Shown here one piece after another: positions 48,755 to 59,547 of a DNA stretch of 64,000 nt. The translations under genes were made by a program, and so were the position numbers. A model generated the notes under the pieces. The model did not search any database and was not told the DNA's origin. It saw only the letters and a program-made list of their open reading frames with translations. Within the stretch, counting starts at the first letter, position 1. Each line of letters begins with the position of its first letter. This DNA comes from Spinacia oleracea (Eukaryota > Streptophyta > Magnoliopsida > Caryophyllales > Amaranthaceae): assembly GCF_020520425.1 (NCBI RefSeq), contig NC_079491.1, positions 37,851,027 through 37,915,026 of the forward strand, read 5' to 3'.

Positions 48755-48825
48755 CAACCTATGTAGGATGTGAACCTACACCCATTTGTAATGGCACATT
48801 GCTCTACCATTTGAGATAATAGGCT
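48755..48825 (-). tRNA. tRNA-like sequence 2 (decayed)
   Basis: Minus-strand copy convergent with copy 1. The acceptor and T arm (GTAGG/CCTAC) are recognisable. The D arm has TCTC instead of GCTC and the anticodon stem has a mismatch. Confidence 0.35.
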
Positions 48826-48839
48826 TCGACTTAATATTT

Positions 48840-49020
48840 TAAGAAAAAAATTATAATAAAAGTTGCATTATTATTTAATTTACTTTTACAACAATTTAGT
48901 TTACTTTTAGAGAGTTATAGTTTACATCTCCACGCTTGGAACCTTAGAGACATACCTCTATTTCCCTAATTATTCCACCTTACAAAAATAATAACGACAA
49001 CAGTTCTCCCCCTCCCCTGA
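48840..49020 (+). repeat. TTTACTTTT-word array in F
   Basis: Together with 48575-48720, 49390-49700 and 49845-49960 this forms a dispersed array of TTTACTTTTGAG and TTTAGTTTACTTTTAGAGAG words surrounding the tRNA-like copies. The same array surrounds the pair in element I. Confidence 0.6.
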
Positions 49021-49023
49021 TAC

Positions 49024-49246
49024 AGGACTGATGATGACACCATTTTTGTTGCTGATAATGTTGTTAGAATCTTAGAGAAGTATGATCATATGTTCATAAG
49101 AAATACTATTACACCGGGAGCAACTCTGAAAGTCATGTCCAAAATATTATCTTCTCCTATAGTCCTGTGCTATAGCTTATGGAGGTAGTGGTTTCGCCAT
49201 CAACTATCCTCTTGCTAAAGAATTGGCCAAAATGTAGGATCGTTGT
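49024..49246 (+). pseudogene. Captured DUF604/Fringe-like glycosyltransferase fragment
   Basis: Three successive frames together match the conserved core of plant DUF604 (Fringe-related) galactosyltransferase-like proteins. TDDDTIFVADNVVRILEKYDH (49027-49089) contains the DDD metal-binding motif. KYYYTGSNSESHVQNIIFSY begins at 49101. AYGGSGFAINYPLAKELAKM begins at 49175 and is followed by a TAG in place of Gln, then DRC. At least two frameshifts and a stop make it non-functional. It lies between tRNA-like copies 2 and 3 of element F. Element I ends with the same downstream phrase (CAGGCTCAAAC) at 62825-62835. Confidence 0.85.
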
Positions 49247-49727
49247 AACTTACTGTGTGCAGGCTCAAACCAGACCAACATCAGAAAATACTGGTTAAAC
49301 ATTTAACATTACAAATAGATTCAAGCTTAAAAAGAAAAGCAATAAACATCAAACTTCAGCAACCTCAGCCAGCCAAAAGTGCAGTGTATATACTTTTAAT
49401 TTGTTTATATTTACTTTTGGAACAATTCAATCTACTTTTGGAGCAATTTCATTTACTTATATATCATTTTCTTTACTTTTCTATTCCATGTTTTCCTTTT
49501 GAATAAGTTTTGTAACTCCTTTATTTTTTTAGTTTATGTATACTAATTGTACATGTACTTTAAAAATATTTTATTTACCTTTTATTTATTATGATTTACT
49601 TTTTAAGTTATTTATCTACTTTTTATTTAGTTTGATTTACTTTTTATTTATTTTTATTTACTTTTGAGTTTCTTTTATTTACTTATGAGTATTACTTTTG
49701 AGGTTTTTTATAATTCACTTTAGAAGA

Positions 49728-49799
49728 CAACCTATGTAGGAATCGAACCTACATCCCATATGCATATGCATAATGCTCTACCATTTGAGCTAATAGGTT
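49728..49799 (-). tRNA. tRNA-like sequence 3 (6-nt anticodon loop)
   Basis: Perfect 7-bp acceptor AACCTAT/ATAGGTT, D arm GCTC/GAGC and T arm GTAGG/CCTAC with loop TTCGATT. The anticodon arm is AT-rich with loop CATATG, again 6 nt. A and B boxes are intact. Confidence 0.45.
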
Positions 49800-50194
49800 A
49801 TTCACATAACAGTTAAAAGAAAATTATTACTGATGTTTCATTGTTATTTAGTTTGTTTTTAGAGAGATTGTGTTTACTTTTGCAGAGATTTAGTTTACGT
49901 TTAGAGAGATTCTGATTACTTTTGCATAGATTTAGTTTACTATCGGAGTAACTGCTAGCCAAACTTGAAGATCGGCTGCACAATGCATCAGCTAGAATTT
50001 ACATGTATATCTTCAATGACAGTAAATACATGTTTATAAAGGATTCAGACTTGCCTGATAACCCAACTCTGTTCATTTCCGAGAAAGAGAGTAGCAGGGT
50101 AACTTCTGTCCGTGCTGCAAGCAACAACTCCAATAGACCAAGGACTGAAGGATACCACAGAGATAGGGTCAGGCCCTTTGTTCCCTGCTACTTG

Positions 50195-50326
50195 TACCAC
50201 AAAACCCCTGCTCTTCTTGCGAGTGTTGTGAAGATTTCAAATACATCAAGGAATGCTATTGTGTCTTCTCCTGGTTCATCTGGTTCTACCGAAAATTTCA
50301 GGATGTCAACTCCATCTTTCACTGCC
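50195..50326 (-). pseudogene. Unrecognised captured exon-like fragment in F
   Basis: On the minus strand an acceptor-like ATTATTTCAG is followed by about 45 open codons of ordinary protein composition (AVKDGVDILKFSVEP, then EDTIAFLDVFEIFTTLARR) up to TAG. The frame is then open again for about 60 codons. I do not recognise the family. A second minus-strand ORF at 50532-50855 may be part of the same cargo. Confidence 0.4.
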
Positions 50327-50329
50327 TGA

Positions 50330-51960
50330 AATAATCAAAGTTTGTAAGGCTCATAGATTATACAATAAGGTTCATTATGTATACTTTTCTCCAACTTCAG
50401 AAAAGTGCTTACTTAGAGATTAGTTTACTTTAAGAGAAATTTAGTTTACTTTTCTTCAATTTTTATTTACTTTAACACAATTTAATCTAGCTAATTGATT
50501 CACTTCTACAATAACAGAATATAGCACCCAACTACACCCAAGCAGTCAGACCCCATTCCTGATCAGAATCGCACACAACTTGCAAGCACTTGGAAATAGC
50601 TTCACTGAATGCAGGCCAGAACACTGCAACAACAGTAAACTGTGAGCATCTTACGGGCTCTATCATGGTGGCGGTGAGAACCCGAATTGAGAAACCAGAA
50701 AGCAAAGTCATGGGAGGGAGATACCCAAGATGACAAGATATCACCAATAACGAGAGAGGATCCCAAGGATACATTGTTGTAACTTTCAGGAGAGGTACGA
50801 AACACAGTAGAAAACAAAAACAGACATAATGAGATAACGAGGATGATAATGCCATGGTAAAAGTGTTTTTTTCAGCATAAGAAAATATAGAAAAAAGTGT
50901 TTCAGCCCTGCTTGCTTCAAAATTAGAGTTGAAGCAGCCCTTTGCAGTGCTCCTATCTGATTACAACAGGCTTCTAATGTTAATAATAGTCTACAAGTAG
51001 AGGAAAATATACCTTCTAACCAGGTAAACTGTGAAACTCTGGCTTAAATCAACTGTCCATCCTATTATCCTATATCCTAATTCATGTAATCTTGCGTGCT
51101 GTAAAAATAACTAAGCTAAAAAATCAGTCGCAACTTCTAAAAATAAGCTAAACAACATGAGTCACCACAAAAATGCATAATACAAAAAATTTGTTTACTT
51201 TTAGCGATAATAAGTTTACTTCTGCATAATTTTCGTTTACTTCAACACATTTTAATCTAGCTAAATTGATTAACTACTATCAAGCTTAAAATCGATCAGA
51301 AATTCAATCAGATCATCAGAAACATATATTGTATTCAGCGATATTGGAAGCTCAAAGGAAAAACAATACATAAATTTAAAACCTAGAAATCTAATTGAAA
51401 TTTCCTCAAGATAAATCCAATTGAACGAAATTAGCATATTTACCTCTATCTTTGAGAAACATTGGATTGAATTCAAGAAATTATGGTCGAATTGACAGCA
51501 AGTTAGAGACGAACTTGCAAGTTTAACCTGAAATTGCACATCAAACTTTAGGAATTGGAGAAAGTGGTGAAAAAACTAAGTCGAGCATCATATTGAAGCA
51601 AAATATAATTTAGCAATGAAGAAGAAATTAAAAACTTAGAAACCGACTGTGACTGATTTGCGACTCTTACAAATTGTTGACATGAATCACAAATTCGGAG
51701 CTAAATATTGAGAAAATTCTAGTATTTGAGACTAGTTCTGGAATCGATTTGCATATTTAAATGCGTAATTGGCTATTCACTTAATTTTTTGAAGAAGTGG
51801 AGGTAGAAAATGAACATTGAAGATCGAATTTGTGGAAGAGTTCGATGAGTTAGAGAGAGAAAATATGGATTACTGAGAGAAGGTGTTCATTTTTTTCGTG
51901 GAGAGAATGGTTCAATGACGTAAACAGTGACATGGTTGAAGTGAAATCACATCCGTTGTT
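50330..51960. other. Right-hand non-coding part of element F
   Basis: AT-rich sequence with sparse TTTAGTTTACTTT words (50415-50470, 51190-51250). A CT-rich stretch on the minus strand (51840-51900) mirrors the left end of F. Apart from the ORF noted at 50532-50855, no gene was recognised. Confidence 0.45.
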
Positions 51961-52043
51961 TTATTCAAGATCCAACGGCTACTAGAGGTTCTCATTATAG
52001 AGAGGTTCTCATCTTAAGAGAGGTTCTCACCAGAACCTGGTCC

Positions 52044-52057
52044 TATATATATATATA
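52044..52057. repeat. (TA)7 between F and G2
   Basis: Short TA tract at the element junction. Confidence 0.9.
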
Positions 52058-52144
52058 GGGGAGGGATCCGGTGAGAACACCTCCTTATGTGAGAACACTT
52101 CTTATGGTGAGAACACTTCTTATGGTGAGAACACTTTTACACTC

Positions 52145-52918
52145 TCTATGTTCTATATTTGTTCAACAATGTTCTAAATTTTCAAACTCATGTTCTAAAT
52201 TTATTCAACCATGTTCTAAACTTATTTAACCATATTCTAAATTGGTTCAGCCATGTTCTAAATTTATTCAAGCATGTTTTAATTTTATTCAACCATGTTC
52301 TAAATTTATTTAAGCATGTTCTAAATTTATTCAAGCATGTTCTAAATTTATTCAAACATGTTTTAAATTTATTCAACGATGTTCTAAATTTTGAAACTCA
52401 TGTTCTAAATTTATTCAACCATGTTCTAAACTTATTTAACCATGTTCTAAATTGGTTCAGCCATGTTCTAAATTTATTCAAGCATGTTTTAATTTTATTC
52501 AACCATGTTCTAAATTTTTAACCTCATGTTCTAGATTAATTCAAGCATGTTCTAAAACTATTCAACCATGTTCTAAATTTGTACGCTCATGTTCTAAATT
52601 TATTCAAGCATGTTCTAAATTTATTCAAGCATGTTCTAAATTTATTCAACGATGTTCTAAATTTGTTCAACAATGTTCTAAATTTGTTCAACCATGTTCT
52701 AAATTTGTACCCCGTCAAAAAAAAATATATGTTCTAAATTTATTCAAGCATATTCTAAATTTATTCAAGCATATTCTAAATTTATTCAAGCATGTTCTAA
52801 ATTTATTCAATCATGTTCTAAATTTATTCAACGATGTTCTAAGTTTGTTCAACCATGTTCTAAATTTGTTCAACCATGTTCTAAATTTGTAAGCTCATGT
52901 TCTAAAATTATTCAATCA
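52145..52918 (+). repeat. 21-bp minisatellite of G2 (left part)
   Basis: Tandem TTCTAAATTTATTCAAGCATG units, the complement of the G1 array. It contains a higher-order duplication: 52184-52300 resembles 52400-52515. It resumes after the Helitron at 53644. Confidence 0.9.
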
Positions 52919-53643
52919 CTAGTTTAGGGCCCGTGCAACGCACGGTTATTACTAAAATAATTTATTATTTTAATAGTAACTAAAGACTTGTGATATTAGG
53001 AAAACATGAAAGCAAAAAGGATATATGAAAAAATATAAATTCAAAGTTGTGTAAAAAAAATATTCAAATGAACTAAACTTGCATATATATTACTATAGAA
53101 AGTTAAAAATTATAGTTGTTTACTTGTATGTAGAACGATTTAACAACGTTAACCAAACCCGAATGACTCAAGACTAATTTTCGAAAAGACCCGAGCATAA
53201 CCGAGTTAGTCAAATACAACATATTTTGAATTGAGTAAAATTTTGATAAATAAACTCATATGTTAGTCTACTTACCATGTATTATTATTTTATTTAACAT
53301 TCTTACTTACCAGTTACCATGTATTATATTATTAATAGTAGACTACCATTAGAAGTTCATTTATCAATATTTTTTATATTTCTTATCAGATTAATAAGTT
53401 ATAATAATGCATAAATAAAATTATAACGGAAAAAATAATATTGATTTAGCTTTCCTCCAATAATATATTATGCAGTACACATCTATGTTAATTAAAATAT
53501 ATTTTTATCTTAGTTTCCTAAAAAAACGTACTTTAATTTATTTATTTTAAAGTAAAAAAATAAAAGCCATTTTGGCGGGAAAAAATCACACCAGGAAATG
53601 ACACGTGTCATTCCTGGTGTCTCTTTTAGTATATAGTAATAGA
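52919..53643 (-). mobile_element. Non-autonomous Helitron (725 bp)
   Basis: On the minus strand it starts TCTATTACTATATACTAAAA and ends with the hairpin CCGTGCGTTGCACGG, then GCCCTAAA and CTAG. It lies between A (52918) and T (53644), the Helitron target, with no duplication. Removing it restores an uninterrupted minisatellite (TTCAATCA|TGTTTTAAATT). There is no Rep/helicase. An additional inverted repeat, CCAGGAATGACACGTGTC, lies near its 5' end. Confidence 0.88.
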
Positions 53644-54723
53644 TGTTTTAAATTTTTAAGCTCATGTTCTAAATTTATTCAAGCATGTTCTAAATTTATT
53701 CAATCATGTTCTAAATTTGTTCAACCATGTTCTAAATTTATTTAAGCATGTTCTAAGTTTATTCAAACATGTTCTAAATTTATATTTCGAAGCCACCAAA
53801 TTGAACTCGATTTTAATTTTTGGAATTGAGAAATCAATTGAAATCGACTTTAATTGTTGAATTCAGATTACGAAAATCGATTGAGAATGTCGATTAAAAT
53901 TCGATTTTGAAACCGCCTAACAATCAATTGACTGATATTAGAATCAAAGAAATCAATTTAGAACATGAAACTGGATAAATTTCGGATTAATTTAGAACAT
54001 GAATTCGGATAAATTGACTGATACTAGAGTCAAAGAAAGCAATTGATTTAGAATCTCAGAAAAACGAAATCGATTGATTTAAAATCGAAATCGAAATCGA
54101 AGAATCGAAGAATCAAAGAAACCTAAATCGAAGGATCAAAGAAACCTGAGAGTTCGAACTCCGATTCGCGAACCACAACCACCGCGACCGGTGACGAATT
54201 TCTGCGAGCAGCGGCGAACGGCGTGAGGAAAGTAGAAGCGGCAGCGAGAGGAGAGAAGAAGCGGCGGCATAGAGGAGAGAAGCGGCGGAGTAGAGGAGAG
54301 AAGAAGCGGAGGAGATAGGAGAAAGAAACAGCGGCCAGAGGAGAAAGAAACGGCGGCGAGAGGAGAGAAGAAGCGGCGGCGATAGGAGAGCACAATCGGC
54401 GGCGAGAGGTAAGCAGCGGCGGTGGCTAGCGGCGGCGGCGATTGGTGGTGGTGTTCGAATAGGAGAGAGAGGGGAGTTGAAGAGAGAGGGGAGTTGAAGA
54501 GAGAGAACGTGAAAATCAGAAATATTGGAAAAAAACGTGAAAAAACAATTATATTGGTTTATAAAAATCACGAAAATGCCATTATAGAAAGTGTTCTCAC
54601 CGTAAAGAAGTGTTCTCACGAGAGCAGGGATCCGGTGAAAATAGGTCCCTATGTGAGTATACTAGTATATATGAGAACGAATCTAATCCGTAGGATTAGA
54701 TTCAATCTAATGGCTAGGACTAA

Positions 54724-55205
54724 ATGATGAAACAACCATCCACCTTCCCCATTAAAAACCATGTTTCTTTAATTAAACCCACCCACTTTCTCTCTCTAAG
54801 ACCTCCCTCTTCACTTTCTCTCTCTCGCGACTCTCTGTTCTCTCACGAAATTTTCTCTCTCTTCTCGACAAAACCACCATCGAAGCTCCAAGAACGGCCG
54901 ATCAACCTCCTTCATCGCCGGTGTATTGTTGATTTAAGGTATTTCGAGCTCAATTGTTCTATATTTCTTCTCTCATTTTACAAGTTCCCCTAATTTTAAC
55001 ATAATTTGTTCAATTGAAGATGGCTGGAGCAGAAAAACAATAAGAACGATGAAGGTAAGCAAAATTCACAAATGTTTACCTAATTTCGAACTTGTTTCTT
55101 TGTTTTTATACATTAATTGAAGTTAATTTTTGTTAGATTTTGATTTTCAGCAAAAAAACCACGACAAACTAGCAAACAATATCCAGAAAATCCACAAGAG
55201 TATGT
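54724..55205 (+). other. 5'-UTR-like and mini-exon-like region of H
   Basis: Pyrimidine-rich (CTCTCTCTC) with a short ATG frame (MAGAEKQ-stop at 55020-55043). It is followed by a GTAAGC donor-like site and, at 55151, an acceptor-like TTTTCAG. This resembles the 5' end of a transcription unit but encodes no long protein. Confidence 0.3.
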
Positions 55206-56639
55206 TTCGATTCATTAATTTTAGTGAAATATATTTATTAATTTCCGAATTTTTTGTAAATATTTTCGGAATACTTCTGATGCATTTGTAATTATCAGTG
55301 GTTATATTTTTAGTGGTTATATTTTTTGTTAGAACATATAGCTGAACTGATTAGAACATGTAGCTTAACTGATTAGAACATATAGAAATAATGTACAGAA
55401 TATATAGCTTCACTAGTTGAAATTTTGGAACATATAAATTCAATTGTTAGAACATATAGCGTATCCTTTTAGAACATGTTGGTTCACTAGTTAGAACATA
55501 TAGTTTCGTTGGTTAGAACATATAACATATGCTGTTTTTTAATATAATATCCATATTAAAAACATAAATAAAGTTTGGATGTGTTTGGTTTAGAGGAATT
55601 ACCTGTTGTGTTGAGCTTTGGTTATGGTTCTTGAGCTTTGGTTATGGTAATAATCCAAAGAAAGGCGAGAGAATCCATTAAGGAACTTAAGCCTATTGTC
55701 ATTTTCCTTTATGTTGTTTGTCTTTTGTAAGCGATTTGTAATTAAAAAGGGAGGGAAGTTAGTATGCATGAATGTTGATTGTATTAGGTGAAAGTGGGAA
55801 AGTAGAGAACCTCTTGAACATTCTCAAGTAATACATGTTTACAAGCTTTAAGCATTTATCAATACAAATTACAATCTTTTCTTTAAACAATGAGTTTGAG
55901 CGAGTAAGTTCATTGCATGATGACCAGCAGAACCACCTGGACATTCCATTTGGATTACAAAACCAAGTTCACAAGACCATTATCCATTTATGGCTCATGT
56001 TAGTAACCAATTTGGGAAGAAAAATAAGTATATCAGTTTAGATAAAGGTACAAAAATATTTCAGGAGAAGTGTAGTGGTCTGTTTTGTTTTTTGCTAATG
56101 GGTTAGTTCCCATACGAGTGTAATGGATGTTCAACATCAGAACATGTACTTTGTTAATGCAGAACATGTACCTTAACTAGTTAGAACATATTGCTCAACT
56201 TGTTATAACATATAAGTTTAATTGTTAGAACATAAACTTTAGCTGGTTAAAACATGTAGGTTTAATTATTAGAACAATTAGATGAAATGTACAGAACACA
56301 TGATATTATATTGGTCCTTGGAACTTACATTAAATGAGTTCAAAACATAGTTTTAATTACTGCAGAACAAAAGATAAGTAACTCAGAACATATACTTTGT
56401 TAATGCAGAACATGTTCCTTAACTATTAGAACATATTGATCAACTTGTTAGAACATATAAATTTAATTGTTAGAACATTTCTTCATTTTTTTTGGATATT
56501 TATGTTTTAAATTTCATAACAATATATTCTGAAACTAGAAGGATATGTTCCAATATTCTCTTATTGTATGTAATATGTTCCTAAATATGCTTTGGGTCTG
56601 AGTTTTTGCCTATATTTATGACAACTTTGGCCAGGTTAG

Positions 56640-56870
56640 CTATGTTGTGTTTTCATGTGGGGCATTATGGGCTAGTATAGCTGTTGCAAAGATTGGGGTT
56701 GGTCTTAAGTGGTTGCATAGTTGCTAGTGTAGGCTATTTGTTTTGCTGGGAGGGTTGTTGCAGGTAAGTCTAGGGTGGGGAATTGTTCTGCTATGTTTGG
56801 TCGCTGCTAGAAGTTTTGTGTGTATGTTGTTGTTGCAAGTAATGGTCGTCAATGTTTGGTGTTTTGGAAC
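56640..56870 (+). repeat. Backbone module of H shared with F
   Basis: TTGCAAAGATTGGGGTTGGT, TTGCAGGTAAGTCTAGGGTG and TTCTGCTATGTTTGGTCGCT align in order with 48190-48490 of F. Confidence 0.65.
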
Positions 56871-56872
56871 AA

Positions 56873-56943
56873 TGCCTATTAGCTCAATTGGTAGAGCTTT
56901 GTGCGGTTGCACAAGGATGTAGGTTCGAATCCTACATAGGCAA
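56873..56943 (+). tRNA. tRNA-like sequence 4 (best preserved)
   Basis: Perfect 7-bp acceptor TGCCTAT/ATAGGCA, D arm GCTC/GAGC, anticodon stem TTGTG/CACAA with 6-nt loop CGGTTG, and T arm GTAGG/CCTAC with loop TTCGAAT. A box TAGCTCAATTGG and B box GGTTCGAATCC are perfect, and a TTTTT Pol III terminator follows at 56945-56949. It looks transcribable, yet the loop is one base short for any anticodon. Confidence 0.5.
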
Positions 56944-57099
56944 CTTTTTCCATTCCATTTATGATATTAATTAATTCTCCTATTTGATGATTCTTTACTT
57001 TTAAATCACTTGTGTTTACTTTTAATTTTGTTTACTTACTTTAGAACATATGTATAAATGTTTAGAATATTAGCCTTTTTTTGTGGAACATGAAATATA

Positions 57100-57535
57100 A
57101 CACTTGAACTGAAGGCAACAATTTGTAGAGAAACTAGACAGGGAGCGGGGAAGCATGACTGGGATGGCTAAGATGTATGACCAACATAATTCCTCACTGG
57201 CGGAGTCTGATAAGAAAGCGGGTAACTCCTCAACACCTTTATGCATAGAAGTTGACAACAAGTTATCGCGAGGTGGTGTCGATATATTCCAAAGAAGTGA
57301 TGACTGAGGAATCATTGGACTTAAAACCATTGTAGGGGTGTCCATGTTGTTCGCTCTACTCACATGTGTAACGAGAACGTTGCTTGATTGTGAGCCTTGT
57401 TTACCAACATCTGAGGCCCTAGACCAAACAACGAAAAAGTATTCACGGGCTAATAGAGTTGCACTACTAAGCTCTAAATCTAAGATCATCAAAGACACGA
57501 CTGACATTCTCGAGTCGTGGGTAGGTGTTTAAGAC
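57100..57535. pseudogene. Unrecognised coding-like block between the H tRNA-like pair
   Basis: The minus strand has an open frame of 145 codons (57070-57507). The plus strand has two long open pieces in one frame separated by a single TGA (57304-57306). Composition is more GC-rich and protein-like than its surroundings, suggesting captured gene sequence. I could not decide the strand or name the family. Confidence 0.35.
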
Positions 57536-57619
57536 ACTTAGCTCAGCTTGTACTGGAGGGTATCTCTCATGTAGGACATATCCCTATAAATACATTGGCG
57601 CTAACTTGTGTGTTTTTAA

Positions 57620-57690
57620 AAACCTATGTAGGATTTGAACCTACATCCATGTGCAATGGCACATTGCTCTACCATTTGAGCTAATAGGTT
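57620..57690 (-). tRNA. tRNA-like sequence 5 (6-nt anticodon loop)
   Basis: Acceptor AACCTAT/ATAGGTT perfect, D arm GCTC/GAGC, anticodon stem ATGTG/CACAT with loop CCATTG, T arm GTAGG/CCTAC with loop TTCAAAT. Convergent with copy 4. Confidence 0.45.
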
Positions 57691-59400
57691 TTAACAAGAA
57701 AACGAAAATGCATGTAGTACTATCTATATAGTAAATAGAAAAATGTAACAACAACTTTCATTATAGAGTAATAAAAGAACATAGCCCCAATAATTAGAAC
57801 ATACACACCAATAATTAGACCATCCAATCAGCAAACACAACGTTAAAGGTAAATTCGAACTTGATTTTGAGCATAAGCATAGGCCGAATAAGTACAACCA
57901 AGTCATAGTCTATGAGGGGCATATCCAGTGTTGGATGCCTTTGACTCGAATTACAATACACAATTCATGCAGCTGCTCCCATCAGTAAAAGTTTTAAAAA
58001 TCAATCTGGCCCTGAAATCTCATTTCATAAAATATGTTGTATGGAAAGCATGGAAAGACTTAAGAGTAATAACCAACCTTAGTTTTAATAACCAATGCAT
58101 TTTTTAGGTCTTACTTTATAATTATCAATCTGCAATAATCAACATACAAATTCAAACAAATGTTCAGAACATATATATAAACCTTTAGAACATACGCAAC
58201 GATAACTAGAACATACACAACGATAATTAGAACATATGCACTAACCGCAAACATCTGGGAATTGCTTTTAGCAAGATCTTAATTCTGCAGCTATGTTCTC
58301 TGAAGATTAAATCTCATCTTTTGCAGCTCAACACTTTTTTATTCCATAACTTTACACCATATAGTAAGGAAATATGGAGAAAGTTTTACATCCACCTTTA
58401 AATTCGACATTTACAAGTGTGGTTTTTTTTTTTTTTGCAACCCAGGAATAATTTACTACAACAATCTGACAATGTGTGAAATTTACTTCAATAATGGATT
58501 ATACAAAACATGTCATAATTTATAAATAAAGGGGAAGTGGAATTTAATCAGATTTGAAAATGAAGGAGACTTTTTCTCTTCTATAAGTTTCATCTTCACA
58601 ACATTTTCTTGAATCACAAATTCAAGACATGAAATGTTCATTAAGTTTTACAAATTAAACACGAGTAACTTTACAAAACAACTTAGATAAAAGTTTAGAA
58701 CATATATATAAACCTTGAGAACATATGTAACGATTATTAGAACATATGCATCAATAGTTTATAACATAAGAAATATTATTTAATTCTTAGATTAATACCA
58801 AAGTACCTAATGTAATTCGAAGCTCCGTTCCACCTGAAATCAAAACATACAAACCTATAATCTCAAAAGTTTATTCACTAAAAGAAACGGATATCTCACC
58901 ATTAATAGATTAACATTTGAAAACAATATGAATATTAAAAGCTAAAAATCAACCAAAGTAGTACATAAATACAAAAAATTAAGAACAAAAACAAATTTTA
59001 AAGTTCAATAAATCTCAGAAACATAAAAAAAAAGGAGCAATCAAATTGTTTCTAGAACTATGAAGTGGATCGATCTAGATGAACATCTTAATTTCAACAA
59101 AAAAAAACTAATTATTCTCTCCATAATTTAAAAACAGACCCAAATTTGAAATCATACCTTTGAATAAACCTAAAAAAGACGAAAATCGGAAAATATGGTG
59201 AAGATACTTGTTAAATTCGAAAGATTATCCGATGAAATTGTAGAAATTTGAGGAAATTCGAAGAATTTGGAGAAGATCTTTAGAATTTAAGTCTCAAGTT
59301 GTGGAGAGAAAGGAAGAAGCTATTAAACTTTAGGAGAGAGAAAGTGAATGGTACGAAAGAAGATGGAAATTGGGGTTAAGTGTTCAAATATTACCAAAAA
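57691..59400. other. Right-hand non-coding part of element H
   Basis: AT-rich with scattered AGAACATAT words and no credible ORF. A minus-strand pyrimidine-rich stretch (59270-59350) mirrors the left end of H. Confidence 0.45.
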
Positions 59401-59521
59401 TTCCATTAATCAACAATTTAATCTGAGCGGTCAGATGAAATCAAGATTGACAGTCTAGATGTGTTCTTATATAAGATAGTGTTCTCACATAAAGGAGGTG
59501 TTCTCACAAGAGTCTTCCCCT

Positions 59522-59547
59522 ATATATATATATATATATATATATAG
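59522..59547. repeat. (TA)13 between H and I
   Basis: TA tract at the element junction. Confidence 0.95.

Larger units (their letters stand above)
46815..52043 (+). mobile_element. Gene-fragment-carrying inverted-terminal element F
   Basis: The left end reads GGATCTGGTGGGAACCACCC then CTTAAGATGAGAACT. The complement of the right end reads GGTTCTGGTGAGAACCTCTC then TTAAGATGAGAACC, so the termini are inverted copies. Each end is followed inward by a pyrimidine-rich zone (CTCTCTCTCC). The interior holds an SBP-box gene fragment (minus), three tRNA-like sequences, arrays of TTTACTTTTGAG, a DUF604 glycosyltransferase fragment (plus) and an unrecognised exon-like piece (minus). There is no transposase. 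Bounded by (TA)n on both sides. The layout is Pack-type, but the superfamily is not established. Confidence 0.65.
52058..54625 (-). mobile_element. Inverted-terminal element G2 (interrupted by a Helitron)
   Basis: The left end GGGATCCGGTGAGAACACCT with three GAGAACACTTCTTATG iterons corresponds to the G1 right end. The right end (about 54585-54625), complemented, corresponds to the G1 left end, including the phrase AATGGCATTTTCGT. It therefore lies in opposite orientation to G1. The minisatellite at 52145-52918 and 53644-53785 is followed by a GCGGCGG-rich zone (54175-54440). The right junction with H has lost any TA tract. Confidence 0.65.
54626..59521 (+). mobile_element. Inverted-terminal element H
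   Basis: The left end is GGGATCCGGTGAAAATAGGT. The complement of the right end is GGGGAAGACTCTTGTGAGAA then CACCTCCTTTATGTGAGAAC. The similarity between the two ends is partial, with the left end eroded. Inside are a 5'-UTR-like zone with mini-exon-like pieces (54740-55200), arrays of TTAGAACATATA words (55330-55530, 56130-56480, 58150-58760), the backbone module shared with F, and two convergent tRNA-like sequences flanking a coding-like block. The left side abuts G2; (TA)n is on the right. Confidence 0.55.

Noticed and set aside
54113..54619. Minus-strand ORF of 168 codons rich in Ser, Leu and Arg
   Set aside because: It lies over the GCGGCGG/GAGAGGAGA repeat zone of G2, with parallel open frames. 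No domain or codon evidence.
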